DNA of 64,000 nucleotides from Cytophagales bacterium (lineage in GTDB: Bacteria > Bacteroidota > Bacteroidia > Cytophagales > JAAEPT01), in the NCBI GenBank assembly GCA_024232295.1, contig JAAEPT010000033.1, positions 1 to 64,000 on the forward strand, read 5' to 3'. The position numbers were made by a program, and so were the translations under genes. The notes beneath the pieces were generated by a model. That model made no database searches. It saw only the letters and a program-made list of their open reading frames with translations, and had not been told where the DNA came from. Each line of letters starts with the position of its first letter. Position 1 is the stretch's first letter. This document shows, piece by piece, positions 37,870-47,930 of the stretch.

Positions 37870-39924
37870 ATGTCTGATATAATCAATTTATTACCTGACT
37901 CACTTGCCAACCAAATTGCTGCTGGGGAGGTCATCCAAAGACCTGCTTCTGCTGTAAAAGAATTACTCGAAAATTCAATTGATGCTCAAAGTACTCATAT
38001 ACACCTCATCATCAAAGATGCAGGAAAAACACTTATTCAAGTAGTGGACAATGGAGTTGGTATGTCAGAAACAGATGCTCGTATGTGTTTTGAAAGACAT
38101 GCAACCTCCAAAATTAAGGTTACAGAAGACTTATTCAACATTACTACCAAAGGCTTCAGAGGAGAAGCAATGGCTTCTGTTGCAGCAATTGCACAAGTAG
38201 AACTCAAAACTTGCCAGGAAGGACAGGAATTGGGGACAATGGTTCGTATAGAAGCATCAAAAATAACAAAACAAGAAGATATTGCCACTCCACAAGGAAC
38301 TTCTATTGCAATCAAAAACCTATTTTTCAATGTTCCTGCTCGTAGAAAATACCTCAAAAAAGATTCAATAGAGAATAAACACATTGTTGAAGAATTTCAA
38401 CGTGTAACACTCGCTCATCCAGAAATTCATTTTGTATTGACTTTGGATGAAAAAGAAATCTTCAATTTATACAAAGGTAGATTGAGCCAAAGAATCGTTT
38501 CTGTATTTGGCAAAAATTATCAAGAAAAAATCGTTCGTTCTACAGAAGACACAGAAATAATCAAGATATCTGGATATATTGGAAAACCTGAAACAGCAAA
38601 AAAATCAAGAGGAGAGCAATATTTATTTGTCAATAATCGCTTTATCAGAAGCACTTATTTTCATCATGCCATTTCTGATGCTTATGACGGTTTAATTGAT
38701 GATAAAACACATCCTTTTTATGTACTTTTTATTGAAATTGATCCTAATCGAATTGATGTAAATGTACATCCAACCAAAACAGAGGTGAAATTTGAAGATG
38801 AAAGCACACTTTATGCAATCTTTAGAGCTTGTGTGAAACGTTCATTAGGAGTCAATAACATTGCTCCAACCATCGATTTCAATGAAAACCTAAATTTCAG
38901 TTTCTCAGATGATAATCCTCCCAAAAGAGATTATGACGATACAAATTCTCCTTTCAAGGACTTAGTTGCTTCGAACGAAGAACCAATTGATGAACCAGCA
39001 AGTTTTAATGAAAATGATTCTCCTTTTTCTGGTTTTTCAACACCAAATAACGAAAAGGAAATAGAAAATGGTGCTTTTGCTGAAGGAATTGATTGGGATG
39101 GATTTTATAAAGGTTTGGAAGGGTCTCCAGAAATGGAAGAAAAACCAAAACCACCAACACCAAGCTTTGAAAACATTGAAAATGATAAACTAGTAGATGA
39201 TTCGTTTAGCCTTGATCCTTTTGCTGATATGGTTAATACTGAACCAGAGCCAGTACAAGGAAGTTTAAATTTACCAAGTTCTATCAATGATGAGAATTAT
39301 TTCTCAGATACTGTTGAAAGACATGAGTTATCAAAACAAAGTAATAACAAAAATGTAACTTTTCAGATTGCACAGAGTTATATTACTGCACAGGTGAAGA
39401 CAGGATTAATCTTAATTGATCAACAAGCTGCTCATGAGCGTATCTTGTATGAACGTTTCTCTGTTTATTCAGAAAATCCAATTAGTACACAAAAGTTCTT
39501 GTTCCCTCAAACTACAGAACTGTCAATTACTGATTATGCTTTGGCAACAGAACTACAAGAGGAACTAAGAGCATTGGGGTTTCAGTTTAGCTTAGGAGAT
39601 AATAATAGTATTACTCTTGAAGGAATTCCTTCTGATTTACCTCACGAAGCCGAACATAATTTACTAGAGACCTTCATCGATCAATTCAAGAATAATAAAT
39701 CTGAGTTAAAACTAAACAATCAAGAAAATTTAGCTCGTTCTTTGGCAAATCGTTCTTCAATAAAAAAAGGAAAAGTGCTAACAGAATTGGAAATGAGTGA
39801 ACTAATTAATCAATTATTCGCTTGTGAGAATCCTAACTATAGTCCCAATGGCACACCAACTTATGTCAAAATTGACAAAGAATTTATTGCCGACTTATTT
39901 ATTAACAAAAGTGAAATTTCATAA
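37870..39924 (+). CDS. mutL: DNA mismatch repair endonuclease MutL
   Basis: NQIAAGEVIQRPASAVKELLENSIDA, DNGVGM, GFRGEAMASVA, C-terminal DQQAAHERILYE. Confidence 0.97.
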   Translation: MSDIINLLPDSLANQIAAGEVIQRPASAVKELLENSIDAQSTHIHLIIKDAGKTLIQVVDNGVGMSETDARMCFERHATSKIKVTEDLFNITTKGFRGEAMASVAAIAQVELKTCQEGQELGTMVRIEASKITKQEDIATPQGTSIAIKNLFFNVPARRKYLKKDSIENKHIVEEFQRVTLAHPEIHFVLTLDEKEIFNLYKGRLSQRIVSVFGKNYQEKIVRSTEDTEIIKISGYIGKPETAKKSRGEQYLFVNNRFIRSTYFHHAISDAYDGLIDDKTHPFYVLFIEIDPNRIDVNVHPTKTEVKFEDESTLYAIFRACVKRSLGVNNIAPTIDFNENLNFSFSDDNPPKRDYDDTNSPFKDLVASNEEPIDEPASFNENDSPFSGFSTPNNEKEIENGAFAEGIDWDGFYKGLEGSPEMEEKPKPPTPSFENIENDKLVDDSFSLDPFADMVNTEPEPVQGSLNLPSSINDENYFSDTVERHELSKQSNNKNVTFQIAQSYITAQVKTGLILIDQQAAHERILYERFSVYSENPISTQKFLFPQTTELSITDYALATELQEELRALGFQFSLGDNNSITLEGIPSDLPHEAEHNLLETFIDQFKNNKSELKLNNQENLARSLANRSSIKKGKVLTELEMSELINQLFACENPNYSPNGTPTYVKIDKEFIADLFINKSEIS

Positions 39925-39927
39925 AAT

Positions 39928-40545
39928 ATGAACTTCAACCTCACCCCCATCATAAAAGCAATTCTTATTATCAATGTAGCTGTTTTTGCAATCATGTCAT
40001 TGGCAAGATATAATATGCAAATTGATCTAAGACCTTATATTTATTTATTCCCACTCAAAACAGAGCATTTCTTACCAACCCAGCTAGTAACGTTTATGAT
40101 TGCTCATGCTGGCTTTGGTCATTTGTTAGGAAATATGCTTCCTTTCTTATTCTTAGGTCCTTTGGTTGAACAACGCATTGGTCCAAAAAAAATGATTATT
40201 CTATATGTAGTAACAGGAATGGGTTCAGGACTATTTTATATGTTACTAAAACAATACATTTCTCCAAATGAGTTAGTACCATTGGTTGGAGCTTCTGGAG
40301 CTACTTTTGGTTTATTGATGGCATTAGGGCTTTACTTTCCAGAAGAACGAATCATTATTTTCCCATTGCCTATTCCCATCAAAATCAAATACTTTGTATT
40401 ATTTTATGGAGCATTTGAGGTTTACAACACACTACAAAATAGAGCTACAGGAGTTGCTCATGAAGCCCATTTAATTGGGTTGGCATTAGCTTTTTTGCTT
40501 GTCTACATTTGGTCAAAAAAAGGAAATCAACAACAACGCTACTAG
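39928..40545 (+). CDS. Rhomboid family intramembrane serine protease
   Basis: GHLLGNMLPF, VGASGATFG (GxSG), AHEAHLIGLALAF. Confidence 0.9.
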   Translation: MNFNLTPIIKAILIINVAVFAIMSLARYNMQIDLRPYIYLFPLKTEHFLPTQLVTFMIAHAGFGHLLGNMLPFLFLGPLVEQRIGPKKMIILYVVTGMGSGLFYMLLKQYISPNELVPLVGASGATFGLLMALGLYFPEERIIIFPLPIPIKIKYFVLFYGAFEVYNTLQNRATGVAHEAHLIGLALAFLLVYIWSKKGNQQQRY

Positions 40546-40551
40546 AAATCT

Positions 40552-41478
40552 ATGGCAAATAGTATTCTTCAAGATATCAAAAACATGTATAATCGCCCTA
40601 ATAATGGGCTTATTAAAATCATCATTATCAATGTGTGTGTATTTCTAATTATGCACATTCCACTGGTATTTATGAAGTGGTTCAAGCTTACTGAAATCTA
40701 CCTAATTTATCGTGATATCTTCAGTATGCCTGCTAATATCATGGAATTTCTTCTAAGACCTTGGACATTATTTATCTACTTCTTCTCTCATGCAGATATT
40801 CAACACATTCTGTTCAATATGCTTTTCCTTTATTGGTTTGGAAACATCATCAATAGTCTTGTTGGTAACTCTAAAGTAATTGCAATTTATGTATTAGGAG
40901 GTTTGGCTGGAGCTGTATTTTATTTCTTAGCCTATTATTCCATTCCATCATTCATTGACCTAAGGTCTAAAGCAGAAGTTATTGGTGCTTCAGGTGCTGT
41001 TTATGCAATGGTAATTGGTGCAGCTACTCTAAGTCCTAATTATGAAATCAATTTATTATTTATTCGTGTTAAAATTAAATGGATTGCTCTTGTTTATGTA
41101 GTTATTTCATTTTTGGGTACTGGCGGAGGAAATGCAGGAGGAAATGCGGTTCATCTAGGAGGAGCTTTACTAGGATTTCTATTTATCAAGCAATTACAAC
41201 AAGGAAATGATTGGTCTGGTATTGTCATGAAACCACTCACTGTGATTGAAAATCTATTTGCTAAAAAAGATAATCTTAATGTCAGTTATCGAAACTCCCA
41301 TAAGAATACCCGTTCTCAAAACATCAAAAAGAATGATCGTTATCAACAAAGTGGACCCACTGAAGCTGAAATTGATCATATTTTAGATAAAATTTCTCGC
41401 TCTGGATATGAGAGTTTGACAAAAGAAGAACAACAACTACTTTGGCAAGCAAGTAAAAAAGGAAATAGACCTAACTAA
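40552..41478 (+). CDS. Rhomboid family intramembrane serine protease
   Basis: HILFNMLFLYWFG, GASGAVYAMV, AVHLGGALLGF. Confidence 0.92.
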   Translation: MANSILQDIKNMYNRPNNGLIKIIIINVCVFLIMHIPLVFMKWFKLTEIYLIYRDIFSMPANIMEFLLRPWTLFIYFFSHADIQHILFNMLFLYWFGNIINSLVGNSKVIAIYVLGGLAGAVFYFLAYYSIPSFIDLRSKAEVIGASGAVYAMVIGAATLSPNYEINLLFIRVKIKWIALVYVVISFLGTGGGNAGGNAVHLGGALLGFLFIKQLQQGNDWSGIVMKPLTVIENLFAKKDNLNVSYRNSHKNTRSQNIKKNDRYQQSGPTEAEIDHILDKISRSGYESLTKEEQQLLWQASKKGNRPN

Positions 41479-41507
41479 AATAACTGATTATTGGTTTTTC
41501 ACGTTAA

Positions 41508-41535
41508 GAAGTGATAGCATCACTTTAATTTTTTG
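41508..41535 (+). terminator. Possible terminator
   Basis: AAGTGATAGCATCACTT followed by TAATTTTTTG. Confidence 0.5.
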
Positions 41536-41538
41536 TAT

Positions 41539-42318
41539 ATGAAAAACCTAATTTTAACGATTCAAGAGGGCATTGCAACAATCACAATTAATCGAGAAAA
41601 AAAGCTCAATGCCCTTAATTTTGAAACTCTTGCAGAACTTAAACAAGTTTTTGAAGACTTATCCACACAACGAGAAGTTTCAGTCATTATCTTAACTGGG
41701 CAAGGAGAAAAATCTTTTGTAGCAGGAGCAGATATTAATGAAATACATACATTGGACAAAGAGAAAGCAGAAGAAGTTGTCACAAATGCCCATCATATTT
41801 TTAATGCCATCGAACAATTTCCAAAACCTGTAATTGCTGCTGTAAATGGCTTTGCTTTGGGAGGAGGTTGTGAACTAGCCATGGCCTGTCATATGCGATT
41901 TGCTTCTGAAAATGCACAGTTTGCACAACCAGAAATAAATCTAGGAATTATTCCTGGATATGGAGGAACACAAAGGCTTACTCATTTAGTAGGTAAAGGA
42001 AAAGCAATAGAATTAATGTTAAGTGCTGATTATATTTCTGCACAAGAAGCTAAGCGTATTGGTTTAGTAAATGATGTATTAGAAAGTCAGGAAGAATTAT
42101 ATGCTCATTGTAGAAAGCTTGCAAAAAAACTGAGTGAGAAACCAAAAATTGCCACAAAACTGATTATTGATGCTGTAAATGCTCATTACCAATTTGACAA
42201 AGATGGTTTTGCTCAAGAAATCAAAAACTTTGCAGAGTGTTGTAGCACTGATGACTTTAAGGAAGGAACTCAAGCCTTTATGGAAAAAAGAAAAGCAAAC
42301 TTTAAAAACAATTCATAG
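41539..42318 (+). CDS. Enoyl-CoA hydratase/isomerase family protein
   Basis: FVAGADINEI, AAVNGFALGGGCELAMACHMRFA, GIIPGYGGTQRL. ATG at 41539 preferred over TTG at 41533. Confidence 0.93.
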   Translation: MKNLILTIQEGIATITINREKKLNALNFETLAELKQVFEDLSTQREVSVIILTGQGEKSFVAGADINEIHTLDKEKAEEVVTNAHHIFNAIEQFPKPVIAAVNGFALGGGCELAMACHMRFASENAQFAQPEINLGIIPGYGGTQRLTHLVGKGKAIELMLSADYISAQEAKRIGLVNDVLESQEELYAHCRKLAKKLSEKPKIATKLIIDAVNAHYQFDKDGFAQEIKNFAECCSTDDFKEGTQAFMEKRKANFKNNS

Positions 42319-42353
42319 TTTTGTAGCTGATTAAAAAATAAAGAAGCTACATT

Positions 42354-43853
42354 ATGAGTGCTCTCAAAAAATTAGCTGGACAGACTGCCTTATACGGTCT
42401 GTCTAGCATTGTTGGACGTGCGTTAAATTTTTTACTTGTTCCCTTTTATACAAGTGTCTTATCCATACAAGATTTTGGGGTCATGACAGACCTATATGTA
42501 TACATGGCATTCCTCAATATTATCTATCTTTTTGGAATGGAAACAACCTATTTCAAAACAGCTAATGATCAAGGAGAAAATATTGCTTTCAATCATGCAT
42601 TTACTTGGATTCTGATTATCGGAGTAATTTTATCAAGTTTTTTCATTATTGGCTCACACCAAATTGCTCAACTACTTTCTTACCCACAACTCCATGAGTA
42701 CATTATTTTGATGGCAATCATCTTATTGATTGATGGAGTATGTGCCATTCCTTTTGCACAATTGCGTTTCAAAGAAAAACCATTAATTTTTGCCAGTGCA
42801 AAAGTTTCAAACATCATAATCAATATTAAGTTAAACATCTTCTTCTTGGTTATCTGTAGTCATTATTATGAAAGCACAGAAAATAGTGCTCTCAAAAACC
42901 TTGTAATGTCTTTCTATGACCCGAATTTCAAAGTGGGATATATCTTGTTATCCAATCTAATTGCCAATGTTTTATTCATTCCTTTCTTATGGAAAAGTTT
43001 CTTGTCATATCGTCCTAAAGTTTCGTTAGAATACATGAAACCAATGGCAAAATATGCTTATCCATTAGCTATTCTAGGAATTGCAGGAATGATTAATGAA
43101 ATGATTGATAGAATCTTGCTAAAAGAAATTTTCCCAAAACATCTTTATCCCAACAAAACGAATATGGAGGTATTAGGTATTTATGGAGGAATCTACAAAT
43201 TATCCATTTTTATTACATTAGTAAGGCAAGCTTTTCAATATGCAGCAGAACCTTTTTTCTTTTCAAAGGCAAAAGACAGAAATGCACCAGAAACCTTTGC
43301 AACAGTCATGAAATATTATGCTTTATTTTGCTGTTTAATGTTTTTATTCATCAGTCTTTATCGAGACTTAATTGGAGGAATTTTATTACAAAATGATGTA
43401 TTTCAAGAAGGGTTATACATCCTTCCATTTTTACTATTAGCAAATGTATTTCTAGGAATTTACTACAACCAATCTGTGTGGTATAAGTTGACAGAAAAAA
43501 CATATTATGGAACAATCATCACAATCATTGGAGCAACCATCACCATTGTACTGAACTTATTACTAATTCCTCAATTTGGATATTTTGCTTGTGCAATTAC
43601 AACCTTAGTTTGTTATGCAAGTATGTCAATTATTTCTTATTTCTTAGGGCAGAAGTATTACCCCATCCCTTATCCTGTTGGCAAAATTCTATTTTACATA
43701 TTGTTGAGTACAGTATTAATTATTATCAGTTTTATTCATCCATATCAAACAAATACTTTACAGAACCTTGGTATTAATACAGGTTTATTAGTCTGTTTCT
43801 TAGTGGTTATTGCTTATCAAGAAAAGTCTCTTTTGATTCGAAAAAGACAATAA
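42354..43853 (+). CDS. Oligosaccharide flippase/polysaccharide biosynthesis protein
   Basis: AGQTALYGLSSIVGRALNFLLVPFYTSVL and about 12-14 TM segments. Confidence 0.88.
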   Translation: MSALKKLAGQTALYGLSSIVGRALNFLLVPFYTSVLSIQDFGVMTDLYVYMAFLNIIYLFGMETTYFKTANDQGENIAFNHAFTWILIIGVILSSFFIIGSHQIAQLLSYPQLHEYIILMAIILLIDGVCAIPFAQLRFKEKPLIFASAKVSNIIINIKLNIFFLVICSHYYESTENSALKNLVMSFYDPNFKVGYILLSNLIANVLFIPFLWKSFLSYRPKVSLEYMKPMAKYAYPLAILGIAGMINEMIDRILLKEIFPKHLYPNKTNMEVLGIYGGIYKLSIFITLVRQAFQYAAEPFFFSKAKDRNAPETFATVMKYYALFCCLMFLFISLYRDLIGGILLQNDVFQEGLYILPFLLLANVFLGIYYNQSVWYKLTEKTYYGTIITIIGATITIVLNLLLIPQFGYFACAITTLVCYASMSIISYFLGQKYYPIPYPVGKILFYILLSTVLIIISFIHPYQTNTLQNLGINTGLLVCFLVVIAYQEKSLLIRKRQ

Positions 43854-43926
43854 ATTTTGTAATTTTACTTATACACATTTTGTTTTTTGTCCAGAAAAAG
43901 GACTAATTTTTGCTTGAACACAAAAT

Positions 43927-44361
43927 ATGGTTATAAAAGTAATCAATAAATCAACTCACCCATTGCCAAACTACGAAACTCAAGGTTCTGCTGGTATGGA
44001 TTTACGTTCTTTCTTAGAGGAGCAAATCGTTTTGCAACCTATGGAAAGAGTTTTGGTTCCTACTGGGCTTTTTCTAGAGATTCCACTTGGATATGAAGCT
44101 CAAATTCGTCCAAGAAGTGGATTGGCATATAAGCATGGAATTACAGTACTTAATTCACCAGGTACAATCGATGCTGATTATAGAGGAGAGATTAAAGTTT
44201 TATTAATTAATTTATCAGAAGAAGCCTTTACAATCCAAGATGGTGAACGTATTGCCCAAATGGTAATTGCTGCTCATGCACAACCTGCATTAGAAGTAGT
44301 AGAAGAATTGGGAAATACTGATCGAGGAGCAGGAGGTTTTGGAAGTACTGGTACTCACTAA
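43927..44361 (+). CDS. dut: dUTP diphosphatase
   Basis: [49 protein letters not shown]. Confidence 0.97.
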   Translation: MVIKVINKSTHPLPNYETQGSAGMDLRSFLEEQIVLQPMERVLVPTGLFLEIPLGYEAQIRPRSGLAYKHGITVLNSPGTIDADYRGEIKVLLINLSEEAFTIQDGERIAQMVIAAHAQPALEVVEELGNTDRGAGGFGSTGTH

Positions 44362-44376
44362 AAAAGAAGAAGCTAT

Positions 44377-45384
44377 ATGAAAATTGTTATCCCTATGGCA
44401 GGAAGAGGTACTCGCTTGAGACCTCATACATTAACTACACCCAAACCACTTATTCCTATTGCTGGAAAAGCAATTGTACATCGTTTAGTGGAAGATTTAG
44501 CAAGATTATGCTCTGAACCAATTGAAGAGATTGGATTTATTATTGGAGATTTTGGTGATGAAGTTAAAGAAGAACTAAAAGAAATCGCTATAGAAGTAGG
44601 TGCTTCTTGTAAAATTTATACTCAAGATAAAGCTTTAGGAACTGCTCACGCAATCTTATGTGCTGAAGAATCATTGGATGGTAATGTAATTGTTGCTTTT
44701 GCAGATACATTATTTAATGCAAACTTTAAACTAGATACAGACCAAGATTCAATCATTTGGGTACAACAGGTTGAAGATCCTTCTGCATTCGGTGTTGTAA
44801 AATTAGGTAATGACAATGCAATTACTGATTTTGTAGAGAAACCAAAAGATTTTGTTTCTGATCTTGCGATCATTGGTATTTATTACTTCAAAGATGGTGA
44901 AAACCTTAAAAACGAATTACAGTATTTGGTTGATAATGACATCACAAGTGGTGGAGAATATCAATTGACTGCTGCCTTAGAAAACATGAAAAACAAAGGG
45001 CTTCGTTTTGTAACAGGACAAGTAACAGAGTGGTTAGATTGTGGAAACAAAGATGCTACTGTACATACAAATCAGAGATATTTAGAATACATCAAAGACA
45101 CAAAATTAATTGATGATTCTGTAGAAAATAATAACTCTGTGATCATTCCTCCTGTTTACTTAGGAAAAAATGTAAAATTAAACAATTCTGTTGTAGGACC
45201 TCACGTTTCTATTGGTGATGGTAGTAGTGTGGATAATAGTATTATCTCAAACACTATTGTACAGAAAGATACAATAATCAACAATGCAGTATTAGAAAAT
45301 TCTATGCTAGGAAATAAAGTATGCTTCGAAGGAAGAAGTGCTCAAAGTGCTAGTATTGGAGACTTTAATACTGTAAAACATTAA
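44377..45384 (+). CDS. Sugar-phosphate nucleotidyltransferase with LbH-type C-terminus
   Basis: MKIVIPMAGRGTRLRPHTLTTPKPLIPIAGKA; C-terminal hexapeptide-like repeats. Confidence 0.9.
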   Translation: MKIVIPMAGRGTRLRPHTLTTPKPLIPIAGKAIVHRLVEDLARLCSEPIEEIGFIIGDFGDEVKEELKEIAIEVGASCKIYTQDKALGTAHAILCAEESLDGNVIVAFADTLFNANFKLDTDQDSIIWVQQVEDPSAFGVVKLGNDNAITDFVEKPKDFVSDLAIIGIYYFKDGENLKNELQYLVDNDITSGGEYQLTAALENMKNKGLRFVTGQVTEWLDCGNKDATVHTNQRYLEYIKDTKLIDDSVENNNSVIIPPVYLGKNVKLNNSVVGPHVSIGDGSSVDNSIISNTIVQKDTIINNAVLENSMLGNKVCFEGRSAQSASIGDFNTVKH

Positions 45385-45400
45385 TATTTAACTCAGTAAT

Positions 45401-47194
45401 ATGCTTCGTTTTTATTGCTTACTCTTAACATTTGGTCTATTATTTACTTTTCAACAGGCTTCTGCTCAAAAGAAGAAGTTAGCAAATAGTCCTAGTGTTC
45501 GAAAAAAATCAGAAATAAAAACGGAGCGTTTTTTTATTGAAGCAGAAAAGTTCTTCTTACAAGAAGACTATATAAAGGCTTTAGAATACTTCACAAAAGC
45601 TCAACAGCACAACAAAAAATCTCCTGCTATTTTTTATAAAATTGCCCATTGTAATTATAAACTTAAAAATTACGAGGTGACTTTAAAAAACATTAAAAAA
45701 GCAGTCAAATACTCTCCAAAAGAAACCTATTATTATCAACTTTGGGCTCAAACATGTTTAGCCTTACAAGAAAAAGAACAAGCAGTTGCTGTTTATCAAC
45801 AACTTATTGAAAATACTGCCAAACCAAAATATGAATACCTTGATTTGGCAGATATATGTGAAAGAATTATTGAAGAGGGGGTCAATAAACATCGTGAATT
45901 ACAAGATCCGAAGGAACTAAAAAAGGTAGAGGAAAAAGTAAAAGCTTACACATATCTTGCTGTAGATGCTTACAAAAAATTTGAATATATTGACGGAGAT
46001 AATATTGATTTAGCACTTCAACAACAAAAGCTTCTACTACTAGTAAGAGATGTAAAAGAAGCTCTTAGAGTAGGTGATAAATTCTTAAAAAAGAACCCTG
46101 CCAATACAAGTATGATTCTATCACAAGCTAAAATATTGTATGATAGACAAAAAGTTAAACCTGCTATTGGTTTATTAGAACAAAAACATAGAGACTATCC
46201 AAAAAATAAAGAAATTACACTTACACTAGTCGAATTTTATAATGCTAATCAACAAGAGGTAAAGGCTCACAAACTCTTGTATCAATTATTTGATAATACT
46301 ACTATCAGTTTAGATGAAAAAGTAAATATTATTTCTTTTTACCTACAAAGACCAAGTTATAAAGATTTTGAAAAAATTGCTTATGATTTAGGGGATAAGC
46401 TTCAAAAACTACATCCAACCAAGACTAGACCTTACATCCTAATTGGGGATATTAATTCAATTTATGATCAAGCTGAAGGAGCTAAGATTGCTTATTCAAA
46501 GGCTGTAGAAATAGACCCTACACTTGTGGAAGTGTGGAAAAGGGTAATTGCTTTCCATGAAAATCTACAAGAATCAGATTCTGTAATTTATTATTGTAGC
46601 AAAGCTTTAGAGCATAATCCTGAAAATTTCGAAATTTGGTTCAAAAAAGGAAGTGTAGAGGCTGAAAAATCAGACTTCAAAAATGCAATCATCAGCTTCA
46701 ATAAAGGAGTTGAAAATTCACAAGACGAAACGAGATTATTATCTATTGCATATCCACAATTGGCTTATTTTTACTCAGAAACGAAAGAATTTGACAAATC
46801 TTTTGAAATGTATGATAAAGCTCTTGTTTTAACTCCTAATAACCCATTATTACTTAATAACTATGCTTACGTCTTAGCAACCAATGAAGGAAACTTATCA
46901 AAGGCAGAGTCAATGTCTAAAAAGTCCCTACGTATGGAACCTTATAATCCTTTATTTTTAGATACATTTGGATGGATTCTTTACCTGAAAAAAGATTATA
47001 CTGGAGCTGTAGAACAATTTAAAAAAGCAGTTAACATTTCTGATAACTCAGTTATTATTGAACATTATGGAGATGTATTATTTCGCTTGAATAAAGTAGA
47101 TGAAGCTGTAGAACAATGGAAGATTGCTCAACAAAAAGGAGGAGCAAGTGAATTCATTGATAAAAAAATACAAGACAAAAAGATTTATGAATAA
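45401..47194 (+). CDS. Secreted tetratricopeptide repeat protein
   Basis: Signal peptide and multiple TPR segments. Confidence 0.85.
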   Translation: MLRFYCLLLTFGLLFTFQQASAQKKKLANSPSVRKKSEIKTERFFIEAEKFFLQEDYIKALEYFTKAQQHNKKSPAIFYKIAHCNYKLKNYEVTLKNIKKAVKYSPKETYYYQLWAQTCLALQEKEQAVAVYQQLIENTAKPKYEYLDLADICERIIEEGVNKHRELQDPKELKKVEEKVKAYTYLAVDAYKKFEYIDGDNIDLALQQQKLLLLVRDVKEALRVGDKFLKKNPANTSMILSQAKILYDRQKVKPAIGLLEQKHRDYPKNKEITLTLVEFYNANQQEVKAHKLLYQLFDNTTISLDEKVNIISFYLQRPSYKDFEKIAYDLGDKLQKLHPTKTRPYILIGDINSIYDQAEGAKIAYSKAVEIDPTLVEVWKRVIAFHENLQESDSVIYYCSKALEHNPENFEIWFKKGSVEAEKSDFKNAIISFNKGVENSQDETRLLSIAYPQLAYFYSETKEFDKSFEMYDKALVLTPNNPLLLNNYAYVLATNEGNLSKAESMSKKSLRMEPYNPLFLDTFGWILYLKKDYTGAVEQFKKAVNISDNSVIIEHYGDVLFRLNKVDEAVEQWKIAQQKGGASEFIDKKIQDKKIYE

Positions 47195-47930
47195 GCTTGT
47201 GATTTTATTGATGGGAGTACTTTTTCTCTCATCTTGTGGAAATCGTTTATCAAGAAGTAAGCAAAACTTACTAGAAATTAACAACATTGATTTTCATTCT
47301 TTCAAGACAAAAGCTAAGATAAAATACAAAGATTCTGAACAGAGCCTTCCTTCTGTTACTACTACCATTCGTATGCGAAAAGATTCAATTATTTGGATGA
47401 GTGCAAAGGCAATGGGATTTGAAGTGGGAAGAATTCGTATGATGCAGGATTCTGTATACTTACTAAATAAATGGCAAAAGGAATATTATGTCAAAGATTA
47501 TCAATCATTAAGTAAAATGATGAATTTTCCTGTTGACTTCCAGCTGATACAAGCAACTCTATTGGGAAATCAAGCTTTCACAGAGATTGGAGCTCAAAAA
47601 CTAAAAAAAGAGGAAAACCATTACTTACTTATCAATAAAATCAGTCAATTTATCATCTCTCAGTATGTCAATAAAGAATCAATGAGAATACAAGATGTTA
47701 AAGTTGAACAACAAGAAGCTAATGGTGAATTGACAATTGCTTATCGTGATTTTATCACTATACAAGACAAACCTTTGGCAAGCAATATCCAGGTCAATGT
47801 ATCATACCAAGATACTACACAAACTTCTCCTTTTGAGAGTAGCATAACTTTTAAATATTATAAAAGTGAATTTACTTCAAATCCACTAAAGTACCCATTC
47901 CATGTTTCTAAAAAATACAAGAAAAAGTAA
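47187..47930 (+). CDS. DUF4292 family lipoprotein
   Basis: MNKLVILLMGVLFLSSCGN; start at 47187 rather than 47124; SIIWMSAKAMGFEVGRIRMMQDSVYLLNKWQKEY. Confidence 0.8.
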   Translation: MNKLVILLMGVLFLSSCGNRLSRSKQNLLEINNIDFHSFKTKAKIKYKDSEQSLPSVTTTIRMRKDSIIWMSAKAMGFEVGRIRMMQDSVYLLNKWQKEYYVKDYQSLSKMMNFPVDFQLIQATLLGNQAFTEIGAQKLKKEENHYLLINKISQFIISQYVNKESMRIQDVKVEQQEANGELTIAYRDFITIQDKPLASNIQVNVSYQDTTQTSPFESSITFKYYKSEFTSNPLKYPFHVSKKYKKK

